A DNA stretch of 64,000 bases from Cryptomeria japonica (taxonomy: Eukaryota; Streptophyta; Pinopsida; Cupressales; Cupressaceae): positions 146,101,591-146,165,590 of the forward strand of contig NC_081406.1 of the NCBI RefSeq assembly GCF_030272615.1, read 5' to 3'. Under the pieces are notes generated by a model. That model was given only the letters and a program-made list of their open reading frames with translations, was not told the origin of the DNA and ran no database searches. How positions within the stretch are numbered: position 1 is the stretch's first letter; the number at the start of each line of letters is the position of its first letter. Of this stretch, positions 24,063-35,426 are shown one piece after another. The position numbers and the translations under genes were made by a program.

Positions 24063-24257
24063 TCAAGTTATCAGGTCTACTAGTTGCACTCCATGATGAA
24101 TTATGTCAGCTTTTGACATCCACATAGCCTCTGAATTAGGTAGACCTGCCCACTTCACAAGATAATGTTTGTAGATGCCCGTTCTTGTCTTCTTGATCAC
24201 CTTGGTATCCAAGATGCTTTCCAACTGAACTGGTTGACTAACTGGTAAATCCTTCAC
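24063..24257 (-). pseudogene. pol: Element F chromodomain
   Basis: The C-terminal 64 codons read QLESILDTKVIKK, then YKHYLVKWAGLP and a MWMSKADI end. The aromatic and Lys-Trp core of a chromodomain is visible, and the TGA at the end lies just inside the polypurine tract. The domain binds chromatin marks in related elements. The upstream join to the integrase is broken by frameshifts between 24258 and 24806. Confidence 0.85.
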
Positions 24258-25462
24258 CCAATCCTCTTAATATTGCAATGTGGTATCCATCCGAGAGCTT
24301 TGAGATTCTCCTTTATAGGGATACAAGTCACAAACATTGAAAATAGGAGATATGGCCAAAGAAGGAGGTAGTTCAACCTCATAGGCATTTTGGCCAAACT
24401 TATGCACAATCTTGAGTGGCCCAATATTCTTCATCATCAACTTGGTTGGCTATCCTTTTGGAAGTATTTCCTTTCTGAGATAAGCCAAAACTAAGTCTCC
24501 AACCTTAAATTGCAAGTTCCTCCTTGATTGATCAGCCTATTCCTTATATTTTTCTGATTTTTGTTGCAAGGACTGCCGTACTTTGTCATGAATTTCCTTA
24601 ATACCTTCAGCAAAACTCTATCCTTGAGCACTCTTGTGGGTCATTGTACTGATATCACTAAGTTCTAAGACACCTCTAGGATGCATTCCATAAACAATTT
24701 CAAAAGGACTTTTGTCTGTGCTCCGGTTGAATGAATCATTGTATGCATACTCTGCTTGGCTGATCACCAAGTCCCAAGTCTAACCATGCTGCTTAGTGAG
24801 ACACCTTAGGAGATTACCCAAGGACCTATTGACCACCTCAGTATGACCATCATAATGCTAACTGGAAGTCCATGGATTCTTACTATTTCCTTGAAGAAAA
24901 GACCTACAATATAGGTGGCATCATTGGTACTCTTACAAGGGATGAAGTGAGCCATTTTTCTAAACCTATCTACCACCACATAAACACTATCAAATCCTCT
25001 TGGTGTTCTTGGTAAACCCAACACAAAGTCCATGCTCAAACATTCCCAAGGCCTTTGGGGTATGACTAAGGGCTGATATAAACCTGCATTACTTGCTGAT
25101 CCTTTTGCTCTCTGACATATGACACATTGTTCAACAAATCTCCTTACTTCTGATTGCAACTTGGGCCAATGGTAGAACCGACTAACCTGCTCCATTGTTT
25201 TATCATTGCCAAAATGACCTCCTAGACTCCCTTGATGTTTCTCTTGAATGATGTTTTGTCTCATAGAGCACTGGGGTATACAAAGGAGATGTACTTTAAA
25301 CAACAAAACTTCCTGTATCATATACTCTGAGTAGGAAACATGAGAAGTGTTAGAAAAATCAGAACATGTAGCATATATATCAGCAAAATCTTTGTCTTCT
25401 TTGTAGAGGTCTCTCAACTCCTCCAACCCCACACTGTGCAATTTAATCTCTTGTATGGTCAT
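24258..25462 (-). pseudogene. pol: Element F integrase
   Basis: The frame opening at 25462 gives the HHCC zinc domain (EKHQGSLGGHFG, then FVEQCVICQRAKG). The core follows with LSMDFVLGLPRTPRGF (first catalytic Asp) and VVVDRFRKMAHFIPC. The open part ends at 24806, and the second half of the core is shifted and full of stops. Integrase would join the cDNA to target DNA; this copy cannot be made whole from any one frame. Confidence 0.9.
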
Positions 25463-25528
25463 GACTCTCCTACTGAGTGCATAAACAACTTTATTTGAGG
25501 TTCCCTTCTTATGCTTGATAGTGAAGGT

Positions 25529-25873
25529 TTAAGATTGTAGGTATTCTACCCACTTGAGGTGCTTCTGATTCAACTTCTCTTGTCCATTGAGAAAACTAAG
25601 GGCATGGTTGTCAGTATAGACCACAAACTCTTTGGGCAGCAAGTAATGACACCAATTCTTCAAGGCTTGCACCATGACATACAACTCCAAGTCATACACA
25701 GAGTACTTTTGTTTTGATTCATTCAACTTCTCAGAGAAAAAGGCTATGGGAAGACCCTCTTGACTCAAAACAACCCCTATTGCTCTCTGACTAGCATCAC
25801 ACTCAACTGTAAATAACTGATTGAAATCAAGTAACCTAAGGGTAGGTAACTCAGCTATCTTCTTTTTCAACAA
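25529..25873 (-). pseudogene. pol: Element F RNase H
   Basis: The 114-codon open stretch contains VECDASQRAIGVVLSQ (first catalytic Asp), FFSEKLNESKQKYSVYDLELYV (catalytic Glu region) and VVYTDNHALSFL (third acidic residue). It is the RNA-strand-degrading domain that follows gypsy RT. It is in a different frame from RT upstream and ends at an in-frame stop after WVEYLQS. Confidence 0.9.
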
Positions 25874-25929
25874 CTCAAATCCCTTTTGGGCCTCCTCTGT
25901 CCACCTAAACTAACACTTGACTCCCCCTT

Positions 25930-27504
25930 TGTTAGTATTGAGCACAAGAGCACACACATGACTAAACTTTCTTACAAACTTCCTATAAAAGGATGCTAAC
26001 CCATGAAAACTCCTAACATCATTGATATTATTAGGTGTAGGCCAACTAAGGATTGCCTCAACCTTACTAGGATCCATTTTTAGACAACCTTGTGAAATGA
26101 CAAAACCAAGATATACAAGTTAAGTCTTGAGAAACTCACACTTTTCAAGGTTGACTTTGAGTTGTGCCTTTTTTAGCTTCTTCAAGACCATCTCCACATC
26201 CTTGAGATGTTCTTGTTTGGACCTGCTAAAGATTAGAATGTCATCAAGATATACAATCACAAATTTACTATGAACTCAGGCAAGACTTCATTCATGAGCC
26301 TTTGAAAGGTGCTAGGTGCATTGGTAAGGCCAAATGTCATGACCAACCACTCATAGAGGCCGACATTGGTCCTAAAGGTTGTCTTCCATTCATCCCCTAG
26401 TCTGATTCTTATCTAATGATAACTTGATTTTAAATCCACCTTTATGAAGTAGCTTGCACCCCCAAGATTGTCCAACAAGTCTTCTATCCTTGGCATAGGA
26501 AACCGGTACCTTATAGTGATCTTATTCATTGCTCTAGAATCTGTACACATTCTCCATTTTCTCCCTTTCTTGGGTGCTAAGACAGTAGGTACATCACATG
26601 GACTCAAACTCTTTTTGATGAATCCTTTGTCCAAGAGCTCCTGCACTTGTTTGGCAATTTCTTTATTTTGACTAGGTGTCACTTTGTAGGCGGCCTTGTT
26701 AGGTAAACTTTCCCCTAGAATTAGATCTATTTGGTGATTTACATCCCTCATTGGTGGCAAAGAATTAGGTAGATATTCTCCTATTACTTCTGCATATTGT
26801 TTGAGTAGACCCTTCACCTCTTGTGGCACTTCTTCCATTGGATCTGCCTTACCTTCTTCACTAGGTTTGAGCATAATAGCATATCCTTGATCTCCTTCTT
26901 GTTTTATCACCTTAAGAAACTCTTTCCCACTCATCATCATCACACTTGATCCCACTTTTTTTTCCTCTTTTGGATCAGGTAATGGATCCATTTCATACCT
27001 CTTACCATTCTTGATAATGATATAGCTACTCTTTTCTCCATCATGCTGAGCCTTTACATCAAATTGCCATGGACGTCCCAACAACAAATGGCAAGCATCC
27101 ATAGGTAATATATCACATAAAATCTTGTCCTTATACTCACTAATTTCATAGTCTACCCATGCTTGCTCATCAACTAAGACATGTTGGCCCCGGTTGAGCC
27201 ATGACACCTTGTAGGGAGTGAGATGTGGCAGCCTCTTTAACTTGAGTTTATCCACCATTTTAGTTGAAACTATATTCTCAGTTGAACTTGAGTCTACAAT
27301 CACTTTGCAAATCTTTCCTTGAGACTTACAAGTTGTTCTAAGCAAACTCTTCCTTTGTGGTGGCTCTTGAGCTTGAGGAATCTTCAACAAAGACCTTCTT
27401 AGCATTAAACTTTCACCATCAGTCACTAGGCCTACCTTGCTGAGAGGGGAAGACACACTTTGATTGTCTTCTTCTTGCACTAATTGTGTTCTTCTCTCAC
27501 CCAT
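25930..27504 (-). pseudogene. pol: Element F protease and reverse transcriptase
   Basis: An open 363-codon stretch (27504-26413) holds the protease with VIVDSSSTENIVS (Asp codon 27294-27292; the usual Gly is Ser) and CDILPMDACHLLLGRPW. The start of RT follows with VLAPKKGRKWRMCTDSRAMN and IKVDLKSSYH. A Gln-to-stop change at 26413 ends it. The same homology continues with [16 protein letters not shown] and VYLDD (about 26241-26255). RT of this type copies the RNA genome into DNA. Confidence 0.9.
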
Positions 27505-28581
27505 GTATGAGTGTGAAGAGCTGGTTGCTTTCTCTGGACACCTTCCTATTGTGTGGCCAACTTGATTACAATTGTAACATCTACCAGTGAAAACTGAATT
27601 TCCTTTGCCTGAGCTTCCAAATCTGCCCCTAGAATTGTTTCTTCCTCTGAAGGATCCTCTAAATGGCCCCCTTGAAGAGTCTCCACCACCTTCTTGCCTT
27701 GAGTTTTCTTCATTCCTTGATATTTGTTGTCCTCTATTAAAAGTGCCCCTTCCTCTAAAGGATCTGCCACCTCTAAACTTTTGAATTTGTTCACTCCTCC
27801 TCTTGATTTTGTCTTCTTCCCTTAATGCTAACTAAAAACACTTATGAATGGTATCAGGAGTAAGGATACTAATTTCATCTTGTATATTTTGTCTCAATCC
27901 ATTCATGTATCTAGCCAATTTCTTCACCTCATTCTCATGCTTCTTAGCTCTAAGGCTTAGCTTATGGAATTCTTCCGTGTAAGCATTGACATCTAGCTCC
28001 CTTTGTTTCAGATTTTGCAGTCTCTTATGAATTTGAACTTCATAATCTCCTGGAAGGAATTGTGCCTTAAGTCTGATTTTCATATGCTCCCATGAAGTTA
28101 TCTTCTTTTTGCCTTCTTGTATCATTTCTTCTTGCATCATATTCCACCAAACCAATGTTGATCCTCTCATTCTTGATTTGGCCACATTAACTCTTTTCTC
28201 TTCTGCTACCTCTTTGTAATCAAAGTGATTATTGAGAGCTTCTATCCAATCTATCAACTCTTCTCCATTGAAGTTTCCTCCATATGTGGGTAATCCATCC
28301 AGATTGTCCTTAGAAATGGATTTGACTACATCTAGGAATAACTTTTGGTCTTGAGATATAGCTACTACTGCTAGTTCCTCTCCATCTTCCACTTCTTCAT
28401 CAATATCATCACCCCATTCTGTCTTAACCTTTCCCTTCTCCTTCTTTGCCTCTCTCGTTCCTCTGCTTCCGTCTGTATCCTTCAATCCTTCTATCATCTC
28501 TGCCACCATCTGCTAGATGGCTTCTGGAGTCATTGCCTTTGGAGGCAATGAACTTTCTTCTGATTCTTCACAATCTGACAT
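27505..28581 (-). pseudogene. gag: Element F Gag
   Basis: The likely start is the ATG at 28581 on the minus strand, 18 bases from the PBS and in frame with all that follows. The first stop is a CAG-to-TAG change about 22 codons in; the second is at 27832. The capsid region shows GNFNGEELIDWIEALNNHFDY, MRGSTLVWWN and VNAYTEEFHKLSLRA. An Arg/Gly-rich linker leads to the knuckle CYNCNQVGHTIGRC (27577-27536). Frame 0 continues into protease, so gag and pol were one polyprotein. Confidence 0.9.
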
Positions 28582-28598
28582 ACATCAAATCTTTCAAA

Positions 28599-28615
28599 GA
28601 ATGACTCTAATACCA
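28599..28615 (-). other. Element F primer-binding site
   Basis: On the minus strand TGGTATTAGAGTCATTC begins three bases after the LTR end CTGCATCA. It is the initiator tRNA-Met type. Confidence 0.85.
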
Positions 28616-28618
28616 CTA

Positions 28619-30258
28619 TGATGCAGAGATCTTGTGCCTAGCTCTCCAATTCACCCATACTCACCCCAACTCCTCAACTCACCCTTCTACTCAAGCTCCT
28701 CCAAGGTAGCTTGTTAGGGTACACTCCTTAGACCTCCAAGGCCTAAAATCTATTGGCTTGCCTCCTAGGTATACCCTCTTGAGGTTTCTTGTTGGTTTTG
28801 ACCCAAATCTCTGATTTTGAGATGGTCTCCTACTAGTTTCCCAAAACTCCAGCTAGGCTCCAGCTAGGCTCCAAAGACCTCCGCCAAGGATCTTCACTCT
28901 AACCATGTTTAAAGTTTGTGGTTATGTTTTTTAGGTATTTTCAAGGTCATTTTATTCATTATAAATTTCTGCACCTTCCTCCCAAGCCCTAGGCTTTCAA
29001 CTTGCTTCTACCGGCTGCTATTAGGCCTAAATGACTAGCCCTTTTGGGACTGTTTTTTGGTCTTTTCCCCAAAACTTTCCTAACAACCCCTAGATATTTT
29101 TACATATTCAGATACCCATTTGGAAGTTAAACAATATCACAAATTTTCCCATCTAGGTTTGTCATACAACTAGGGTAACTCAGAAAGAGCTATTTTTAAG
29201 GGGTTTAGGGCTTCCAGGCAGTTTTGGAAGATGTGCTCCAAACTCTTCACCAGTCAAAATATAAAACCAGAAAAATCTTGGATAATTTTGGTACACCCAT
29301 ATACCTTTCCAAAACACTATGGGTTGCTAAGGTATTAGTTCTCTATGGCTCTGAAAATGAGCAATCTCTGCTGCCCCCACACACTAGCTACAAGCTTGTG
29401 TGTTGTTCATCTCACCCATTCTTCTCCTTGTGGCCTGAAAAAAAATAAAATGCCTACTCTAAAACTATTTAAAGAGTCTACCAAAACCATCCAATGGATT
29501 GCAACTTGTGCCATTCATGGATGCTTAGGTAAAATGCATTTTACAATGAAAACCCCAAATTTCAAGGGTTTGTGAGCAACTATTACAAAAACAGTGATAA
29601 CTTTTGATTCAAAGCACTTCAGACCTTTATATTATACTTGTTGGAAAGGTAAAACAAATTTCTAACTTCCTATGCTACTATGAGAACTGTACCAAACCGT
29701 ACAGGTCATACAAAATCAGAAATTCAAAGCAAAAACAGTCCAAATGTGAGAGAAAGCATAGGAAACCCTTGGCAAATGAATTGAATGCAAACCAAAAGTT
29801 GATTAACCTCGTATTGGAGATGTTTAGAAGGTTTTATACACAATTTAAATTTGGTTCCAACCAACTTCCAATGCCATTTCCTTCATGGAAAACTTTTGCC
29901 TAAAAATGCAAAAGTTGTCATGACAACTTTGACAACGTTTACCTATGAGTGCAAAAATACACTCCAAGGCTCTCAAGGCCTTAAAAATAACTCTAATGGC
30001 ATCCTAAAACCATTTCCAAACACTCTAGCAAGTTTACAGGCATCCACCTGGTACAAACCAAAAATTGACATTTTGACAACATTTCAGAATAATGACAATT
30101 TTGGATCCCGAGCACAACAAAAGTGTGGACAACCAAACTATGGGTTCAAAAAACATCATAGGATTTCTTCCACCTTATTACAACATAAAATAACTTGAAA
30201 TCACACAAAAATTCTAAAATGCAAGAAAAGACAACTTTGAGCTAGGTGCTATGCACCA
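28619..30258 (-). repeat. Element F 5' LTR (right copy)
   Basis: The 1640-bp copy pairs with the left LTR. The two differ by scattered substitutions and a few short indels, which implies some age but far less than elements A or E. Its outer edge (TGGTGC on the minus strand) touches the GTTAC duplication. Confidence 0.95.
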
Positions 30259-30263
30259 GTTAC
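30259..30263. other. Target-site duplication of element F, right copy
   Basis: GTTAC matches 22378-22382. After it the copia RNase H frame of element G continues (TDSD-stop-AGNLDDRKSTSGY). Confidence 0.95.
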
Positions 30264-30660
30264 ACAGACTCCGATTAGGCTGGCAATCTTGATGATCGTA
30301 AGTCTACTTCAGGTTACAACTTCCATCTTGGTTTGGGCCCCATTTGTTGGTAGAGCAAGAAGAAGCATGTTATTGCTCTTTCTTTGGCTGAGGCTGAGTA
30401 TCGAGGGGTTGTTAATGCAACGACTGAGGCTATTTGGCTTCAACATATTCTCATAGAGTTTGGGTTCTCCACTCCACGACCGACAGTTCTACATTGCGAC
30501 AATCGGAGGGCTATTGTGATCTCAAGGAACCCAGTCCAACATCAGCGGACCAAACACATCGAGATACTGTGCACTACATCTAGGAGTTGATTCAGGAGCA
30601 GGTCACATATTCACCAAACCCTTCATTGATAGTAAGTACCAGCAGTTGCGATCTCTCTTG
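30264..30660 (+). pseudogene. pol: Element G RNase H, remainder after element F
   Basis: It shows NLDDRKSTSGYNFHLG, then ALSLAEAEYRGVVNATTEAIWLQ (30390 on), VLHCDNRRAIVIS, the RTKHIEI motif, and FTKPFIDSKYQQLRSLLGV as the C-terminus near 30655. These are the standard C-terminal copia RNase H blocks. Several frameshifts separate them. The join across element F restores the order of motifs exactly. Confidence 0.9.
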
Positions 30661-30958
30661 GGGGTGTAGGACATTTCATGGGGGGGGGGTTAACTGACTT
30701 CTCCTTCCTCTCTTATACTCTTATGGGGGGGACTTTTTCCTCTTTGAGGTTTTGTCCTTCTTCTTTGAGAGTCTCTTTCTACATATATCTCTCTTTTGGG
30801 GGGAAGTTTTTTCCCATTGTTTTTTCTCCGTTTGTGAGAGATTGCATTGCATAGGTTTGCTTGCATTTGCATATTGTACATGGGTACCTATCATGGCCTA
30901 GTAGCTAGGACCCATCTTGCATTGTTGACTTGAGTCTTCATTCCCCTAAGTTGCACTT
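30661..30958 (+). other. Element G 3' untranslated region
   Basis: No ORF of note. Several long G runs occur (about 30679-30689, 30723-30731, 30797-30802), like failed or redundant polypurine tracts before the functional one at 30959. Confidence 0.6.
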
Positions 30959-30967
30959 AAGGGGGGG
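30959..30967 (+). other. Element G polypurine tract
   Basis: AAGGGGGGG lies directly before the LTR start TGTTGGCGTAG. Confidence 0.8.
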
Positions 30968-31460
30968 TGTTGGCGTAGTTATTTATTCTTATAGGATATA
31001 ATTACACTTTACTTAAGTTGACTTAGGATAATACATCTCATCGTAGTTTGGATATGAGACACTTAGGGAAGTGTGCACATAGGGATGATTCTTGTAGGAG
31101 AAATTCCACCTTTTGTGGTCTTATCTTGTTGTGTTACATTCCACATTCGGTGGGTGATCCACCTCTTGTGGAATATTATAGTATTTCTCCTACCTACCCT
31201 TGTTTCTCATTGAGCCACATGTCATGATTGTGTGCTCACATATCCATTTGACCTTTTCTATATAACAAGACTCATCTTCATTGTATTGGTTAATACAGTT
31301 GATCAGTTTTGCATATTGATGAAAATACAATTTATTCTTGTCAAACTATTGTCTCTCTTTTTTCTGTTTTTCATTGTGTCTTTGATCTTTACAAAACCTC
31401 ACAAGATTGATCAAAGATACAAATAAAAACTTATAATAACAAAACCCTAACTTTCTCACC
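30968..31460 (+). repeat. Element G 3' LTR
   Basis: It starts TGTTGGCGTAG after the polypurine tract. It has a TATA-like TATATAAC at 31259-31266. It probably ends at CTCACCA (31460), followed by AATTGGGTACC, which looks like a weak PBS start. No partner LTR is visible, so the right edge is inferred. Confidence 0.6.
31259..31266 (+). promoter_or_regulatory. TATA-like box in element G LTR
   Basis: TATATAAC lies about 290 bp into the LTR, where a U3 promoter would sit. Only position and sequence support it. Confidence 0.4.
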
Positions 31461-33861
31461 AAATTGGGTACCTAACCCTAACCTCTACACTACATCTTTT
31501 TGTTATTCGCTTAATTTCTATTTTTATGTTATGTAGCAAGACGACCATGCTAGCAGATCAAGTCCTCTCTTGTTGCACCCTTTTCTTTTGTAGATCTATT
31601 TATTGACCTAGGGTCCCGCATGCGCATCTAAATTTCTTCTCTCCCTTGTTTGTTTCCAAACAGCAATCATGGCTAGGGTTTACTCTAGTGACATTTGTAG
31701 GGATTACCATGACACCCCATAGTGCTCAAACGCCTCCTGCAAGTGCCATTGATTAGATTGAATGAGGACAATAGAGGTTGGAGAGGGAAGGCATCATGCA
31801 GGTTTCCTAAGCAAGTCTTGTGGCCTGCTCAAGTGGGCGATCAAGTTCCTTATGCCCCCACGTGTTGGTCATGGCCACAAACAGGATAAACGTTTATCCT
31901 TGCCAACAACCAACGATAAAACCTGATGTCATTCCTTTATTTATTCTAATCAAATTCACTCTCATTCCTCTTTTAAGTCTCTAACAGTTTTAAAATATCT
32001 ATGAAGTTATTTATATTTATAGACTCTTCCAAGGCCCATTTCGACCTCTAGACAGGTCACTACCAGGCATTGCTAGTAGGTTTAATCAATGTAAATTCTT
32101 TCTTAAATGCTAATTTCTTAAATTTAAGTGCATTTATTTAAATGCAAACACATCTATTAAAACGCAAAAGCATATGATACTATGTTTAACGAAACAGCTC
32201 TGTGAGGGAGCAGATCTGATCATGGTTCTCTTCTTTTGCTTTATCTCTGCTTTAAGAGGCGTAAGAACCTGTATCTACTCACAACACATATAACCTTAGC
32301 AAGAAACTTTACACACATGCATATATATGACTCTATGAAGAAATTCCCATCAATTCCTTAATTTTTCTCTTACCATCAATAAGCCACGGTTCGTGCAGTT
32401 TTGAATTTGTTGGTTTATATATAGTTGTAGGTTTTCATCTGTATCTTTATTCTCTATTTTCAAACTCCTAGTTTTGTACAGGCAGTGAGGATGTTAGTAA
32501 ACGCTGTGGAATCCAATTTTATATAAGTTGATTACATTTGCTTGAAAGTTTCTAAAGCCTTTTTGACAAATCTGTCAGAGCATACCTTTCTTAAAGCATT
32601 GCTGTAAGTTTGTATATCCTCTTTTTGCAAGCCCATATTGCATATTATGTAATCCATATCCAATTATTTTCTACAATCTATTTGTAAAGATTCATCTGTC
32701 TTTACAATGTCTTTGGTTTCTTCTAAGTAGCGCTTAGTCCTTTCAAGTAATAGGTGATTAGATTATATGCTTGTATCAAGTTATTTCGTTTATTTAGCAA
32801 TTTTTTAGTCGAATTCAATATGATATAAAATATCATTGTAGAAAATGTCTATTCAGTTTTTAGAATGTATGAATGCATAAATTATCTTCTTATACCATAA
32901 CTTATATATTGATACATCCTAAAAAATGAATATAATCATTTCCAACGCATACTTTTTAAATGTTCTGCTATAACATTTTGCACAATTCATGCATGTTCCT
33001 TTCGCATGCCAGCTCTACAGTCATAGCTTATCACCCGGTCACATTTGCAAAAGTTGTTTTCTTTTAAGCCGTCAGATCTGTGCTAATTATGATCTCATTA
33101 CAGTCTTTGAGATCACCTTTCCTTAATTGTATGCCATCATCATTTCCTCCATATGCTTAGATGCTTAACATAGATTCTTATGAGAGTCCACCTTAGGTTG
33201 CTTATTAAGTATTTGTTAAAATGGCTAATCTTTTTTTAGAAGTCAAGTTCATTAAAGGCCAATATGTTATTGTTATTAAAACATTTCATGCTAAAAGATG
33301 AATACTCCTTCCTCAGTTTTTTTAAGTGTTATTCTTGATTAAGGCTTGAAATAAGGCTTGAAATAGTTTATTAAAATAATTATTAAATTATATTTTTGAA
33401 AGTGAAAACATTCATTATGTTGTCTATGTTGTCTAGATGTTATATTTAAACTCTCGTTAGATTATAATATGATCATAATGAACTCTTATTTTTCCCTTGT
33501 TTTAAGCTAGAATGATTTTTGAGTATTGTATTATGGGAACAAATTTAATTAGATACCCTCATAAGATTATGTCAAGATCAATCTTGTCAAGATTTGATAA
33601 TAGCACCTAACATTTGATTTTATAAAGCAAGTTACCTATATTTGGAGTTCAAGAAATAGAGAAGATTCTCCTTCAAGTAGGAACTAGGCAAAATTTTTAT
33701 GATGCCCTTATGGTAGATATGTAAGGTTATCACCTTGTGAACTAACATTGGGACTATATCAATTAACATTAGCTAACAAAAGAGCTAGAAAAATAATACC
33801 TAATACCATCATCATGTTCATGGTGAATTACTTTAACTTATTTTTGTGGTTTTCAGTAAAT
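31461..33861. other. 2.4-kb stretch with nothing recognised
   Basis: AT-rich DNA with only short chance ORFs. I see no LTR boundary, retroelement motif or RNA gene. It is the best candidate in the window for low-copy intergenic DNA. Confidence 0.5.
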
Positions 33862-34012
33862 CTTTTTTTTTTTTTTGGCAAAGTGACAAACCCCATATAT
33901 TGATATTTAGAATAATAAAGTTTACAAATAGTTACATAGAGAACATAAGGTTGAGTCAAAAGGGAGCTCGAAACCAATGAAATAAAAAAGAAACCATAAT
34001 TTTTAAGTAAAT
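33855..34012 (-). mobile_element. Short poly(A) retroposon, antisense
   Basis: AGTAAAT at 33855-33861 and 34006-34012 brackets a ~144-bp segment that begins with a run of about 14 T (a poly(A) tail on the minus strand). Short length, terminal poly(A) and a flanking direct repeat fit a SINE or a severely 5'-truncated LINE. No tRNA-like A or B box was identified. Confidence 0.5.
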
Positions 34013-34308
34013 TTTTATCATCATTTTATAGTCTTTAAAAATATCATAGTCAATTCAGGATTATGCTTGATAAAGTATTGGTTATCAATATACTTGATTA
34101 TTCAAAGGTTATATATCTTTTCTTATTTACATGATTGATAATAGTTGATCTTTGTCTCATGGAAACTCCTAGAATAACATAGTTTGTTCCCTCTAATGTA
34201 AAGGGTAAAGTGTAGACTATCATTTAATCTTCTTGTGTTTTTTATGGTTTCTTGATTTCTTGATATGAATGTATTTGGATGCTTGTGCATGATTTTGTAA
34301 GCTCTTAT
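34013..34308. other. Non-coding stretch before element B
   Basis: No feature recognised, except that GAATGTATTTGGAT near 34268 faintly resembles the first bases of element B's 3' LTR. The true LTR start may therefore lie here. Confidence 0.4.
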
Positions 34309-35369
34309 ATGTTGGTATGGTTTTGTCATTGGTGTCAACACCTGTCAACACTTGTCAACACTTATCAGCACTTGGAGTTTCTTGGTTATGTTCACCGACA
34401 TGTTTAGTGACTTATGCACAGTCACCGGTATCTGGTTCACCGATAGATTATATTGTTCACCAGCACTTGGAATGACTTGGAGATTACTTGGTTATGTCGA
34501 AGACATTGTTTGGACACTTTGTTATGGTAATTTGGTCATTGGTCTATTCGGGTTTGCATATTTACTGTTACCGACAAATAGGTCCAGGTTATGCACCGAC
34601 AAGCATATCTATTCCAGATCAGCACGACACATCATGAAGATGATTCATTATTATTGTAAATGCATTGAGCCAACATGATGCATCGCATATTGACTCATTT
34701 GTAATTGATTTTATTATAATATCTCTAGTGAGCCAACCTACTCATTTGGTCTTAGGTTTTGGTATAAATGTAATATCTCATTTGTGAGATTGGTGTGTGA
34801 ATGGTTATGGGAATGTAATAAGTGGCAGAGCATAAGGTATATGAGAATATAAGCAAAGCTATACATGCAGACATCATTCAAGATTGAAGGAATATTTGAA
34901 GAAGGCAAATCAAGAGCTTAACCGGTACTGAATCCAACATATGAAGATGCTATTTTGAGAAGTACATTATCATTGGATTTAACCATCCAATTGTACTTAG
35001 TGTGACTCCCATTTTGTGATTGAGTACTGAGCTCTAGGCAGTTGGCCTTTCTGCATGTGCATAATCCATATTGTACACACATACTATCTGCAGTAGTATC
35101 ATTTGATTGTGGGTAAGGCTTCCCACCGTGGATTTTCCCCTTACAAGGTTTCCACGTACAAATATCTATGTTATATGTGTTGTGGATGTTATTGTCTTTT
35201 TGTTTCATGCATTAAACTTTACCGGTACTGCAATTAATTGCTAAGACTGTCTACCGACATAAAGTTTGGTTTACTGATATTAAGCATTAAGTTTGGATAA
35301 GTTATATTTGGTTTGAAATTTATTAACAATTGATTCACCCCCCCTCTCAGTTGTTTCCAAGACCTAACA
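34309..35369 (+). repeat. Element B 5' LTR
   Basis: It aligns with 39918-40770 from TGTTGGTATGGTTTTGTCATTG onward and ends GACCTAACA, with a PBS two bases later. Compared with the 3' copy the first ~16 bases are absent or displaced. The U5 end carries GATTCACCCCCCCTCTCAG. Confidence 0.9.
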
Positions 35370-35371
35370 AT

Positions 35372-35388
35372 TGGTATTAGAGCCTAGT
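35372..35388 (+). other. Element B primer-binding site
   Basis: TGGTATTAGAGCCTAGT is nearly identical to the site of element A and of initiator tRNA-Met type. Confidence 0.85.
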
Positions 35389-35426
35389 CCTCTTTTTGCA
35401 GAAGTTTAACAGCTTGAGGAGATCCT

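Larger units (their letters stand above)
22383..30258 (-). mobile_element. Element F: complete chromodomain Ty3/gypsy, minus strand
   Basis: Two direct LTRs (22383-24032 and 28619-30258) bracket a minus-strand gag-pol with chromodomain. A tRNA-Met-type PBS, a polypurine tract and the GTTAC duplication complete the set. Total length is 7.88 kb. Gag through RT is one frame from 28581 to 26413 with three in-frame stops, followed by a frameshift before RNase H. F lies in element G's RNase H and so is younger than G. Confidence 0.95.
19393..31460 (+). mobile_element. Element G: Ty1/copia, 5'-truncated and split by element F
   Basis: The order Gag knuckle, protease, integrase, RT, RNase H is the copia order. 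The coding sequence stops inside RNase H at 22382 and resumes in the same reading context at 30264 after the 7.9-kb element F. Gag's N-terminal half and a 5' LTR were not found upstream, so G is 5'-truncated or rearranged near 19390. A polypurine tract and 3' LTR end it. Confidence 0.8.

Noticed and set aside
30660-30970. G-runs as G-quadruplex regulator
   Set aside because: The runs are few and widely spaced, and are better read as decayed polypurine tracts of element G.
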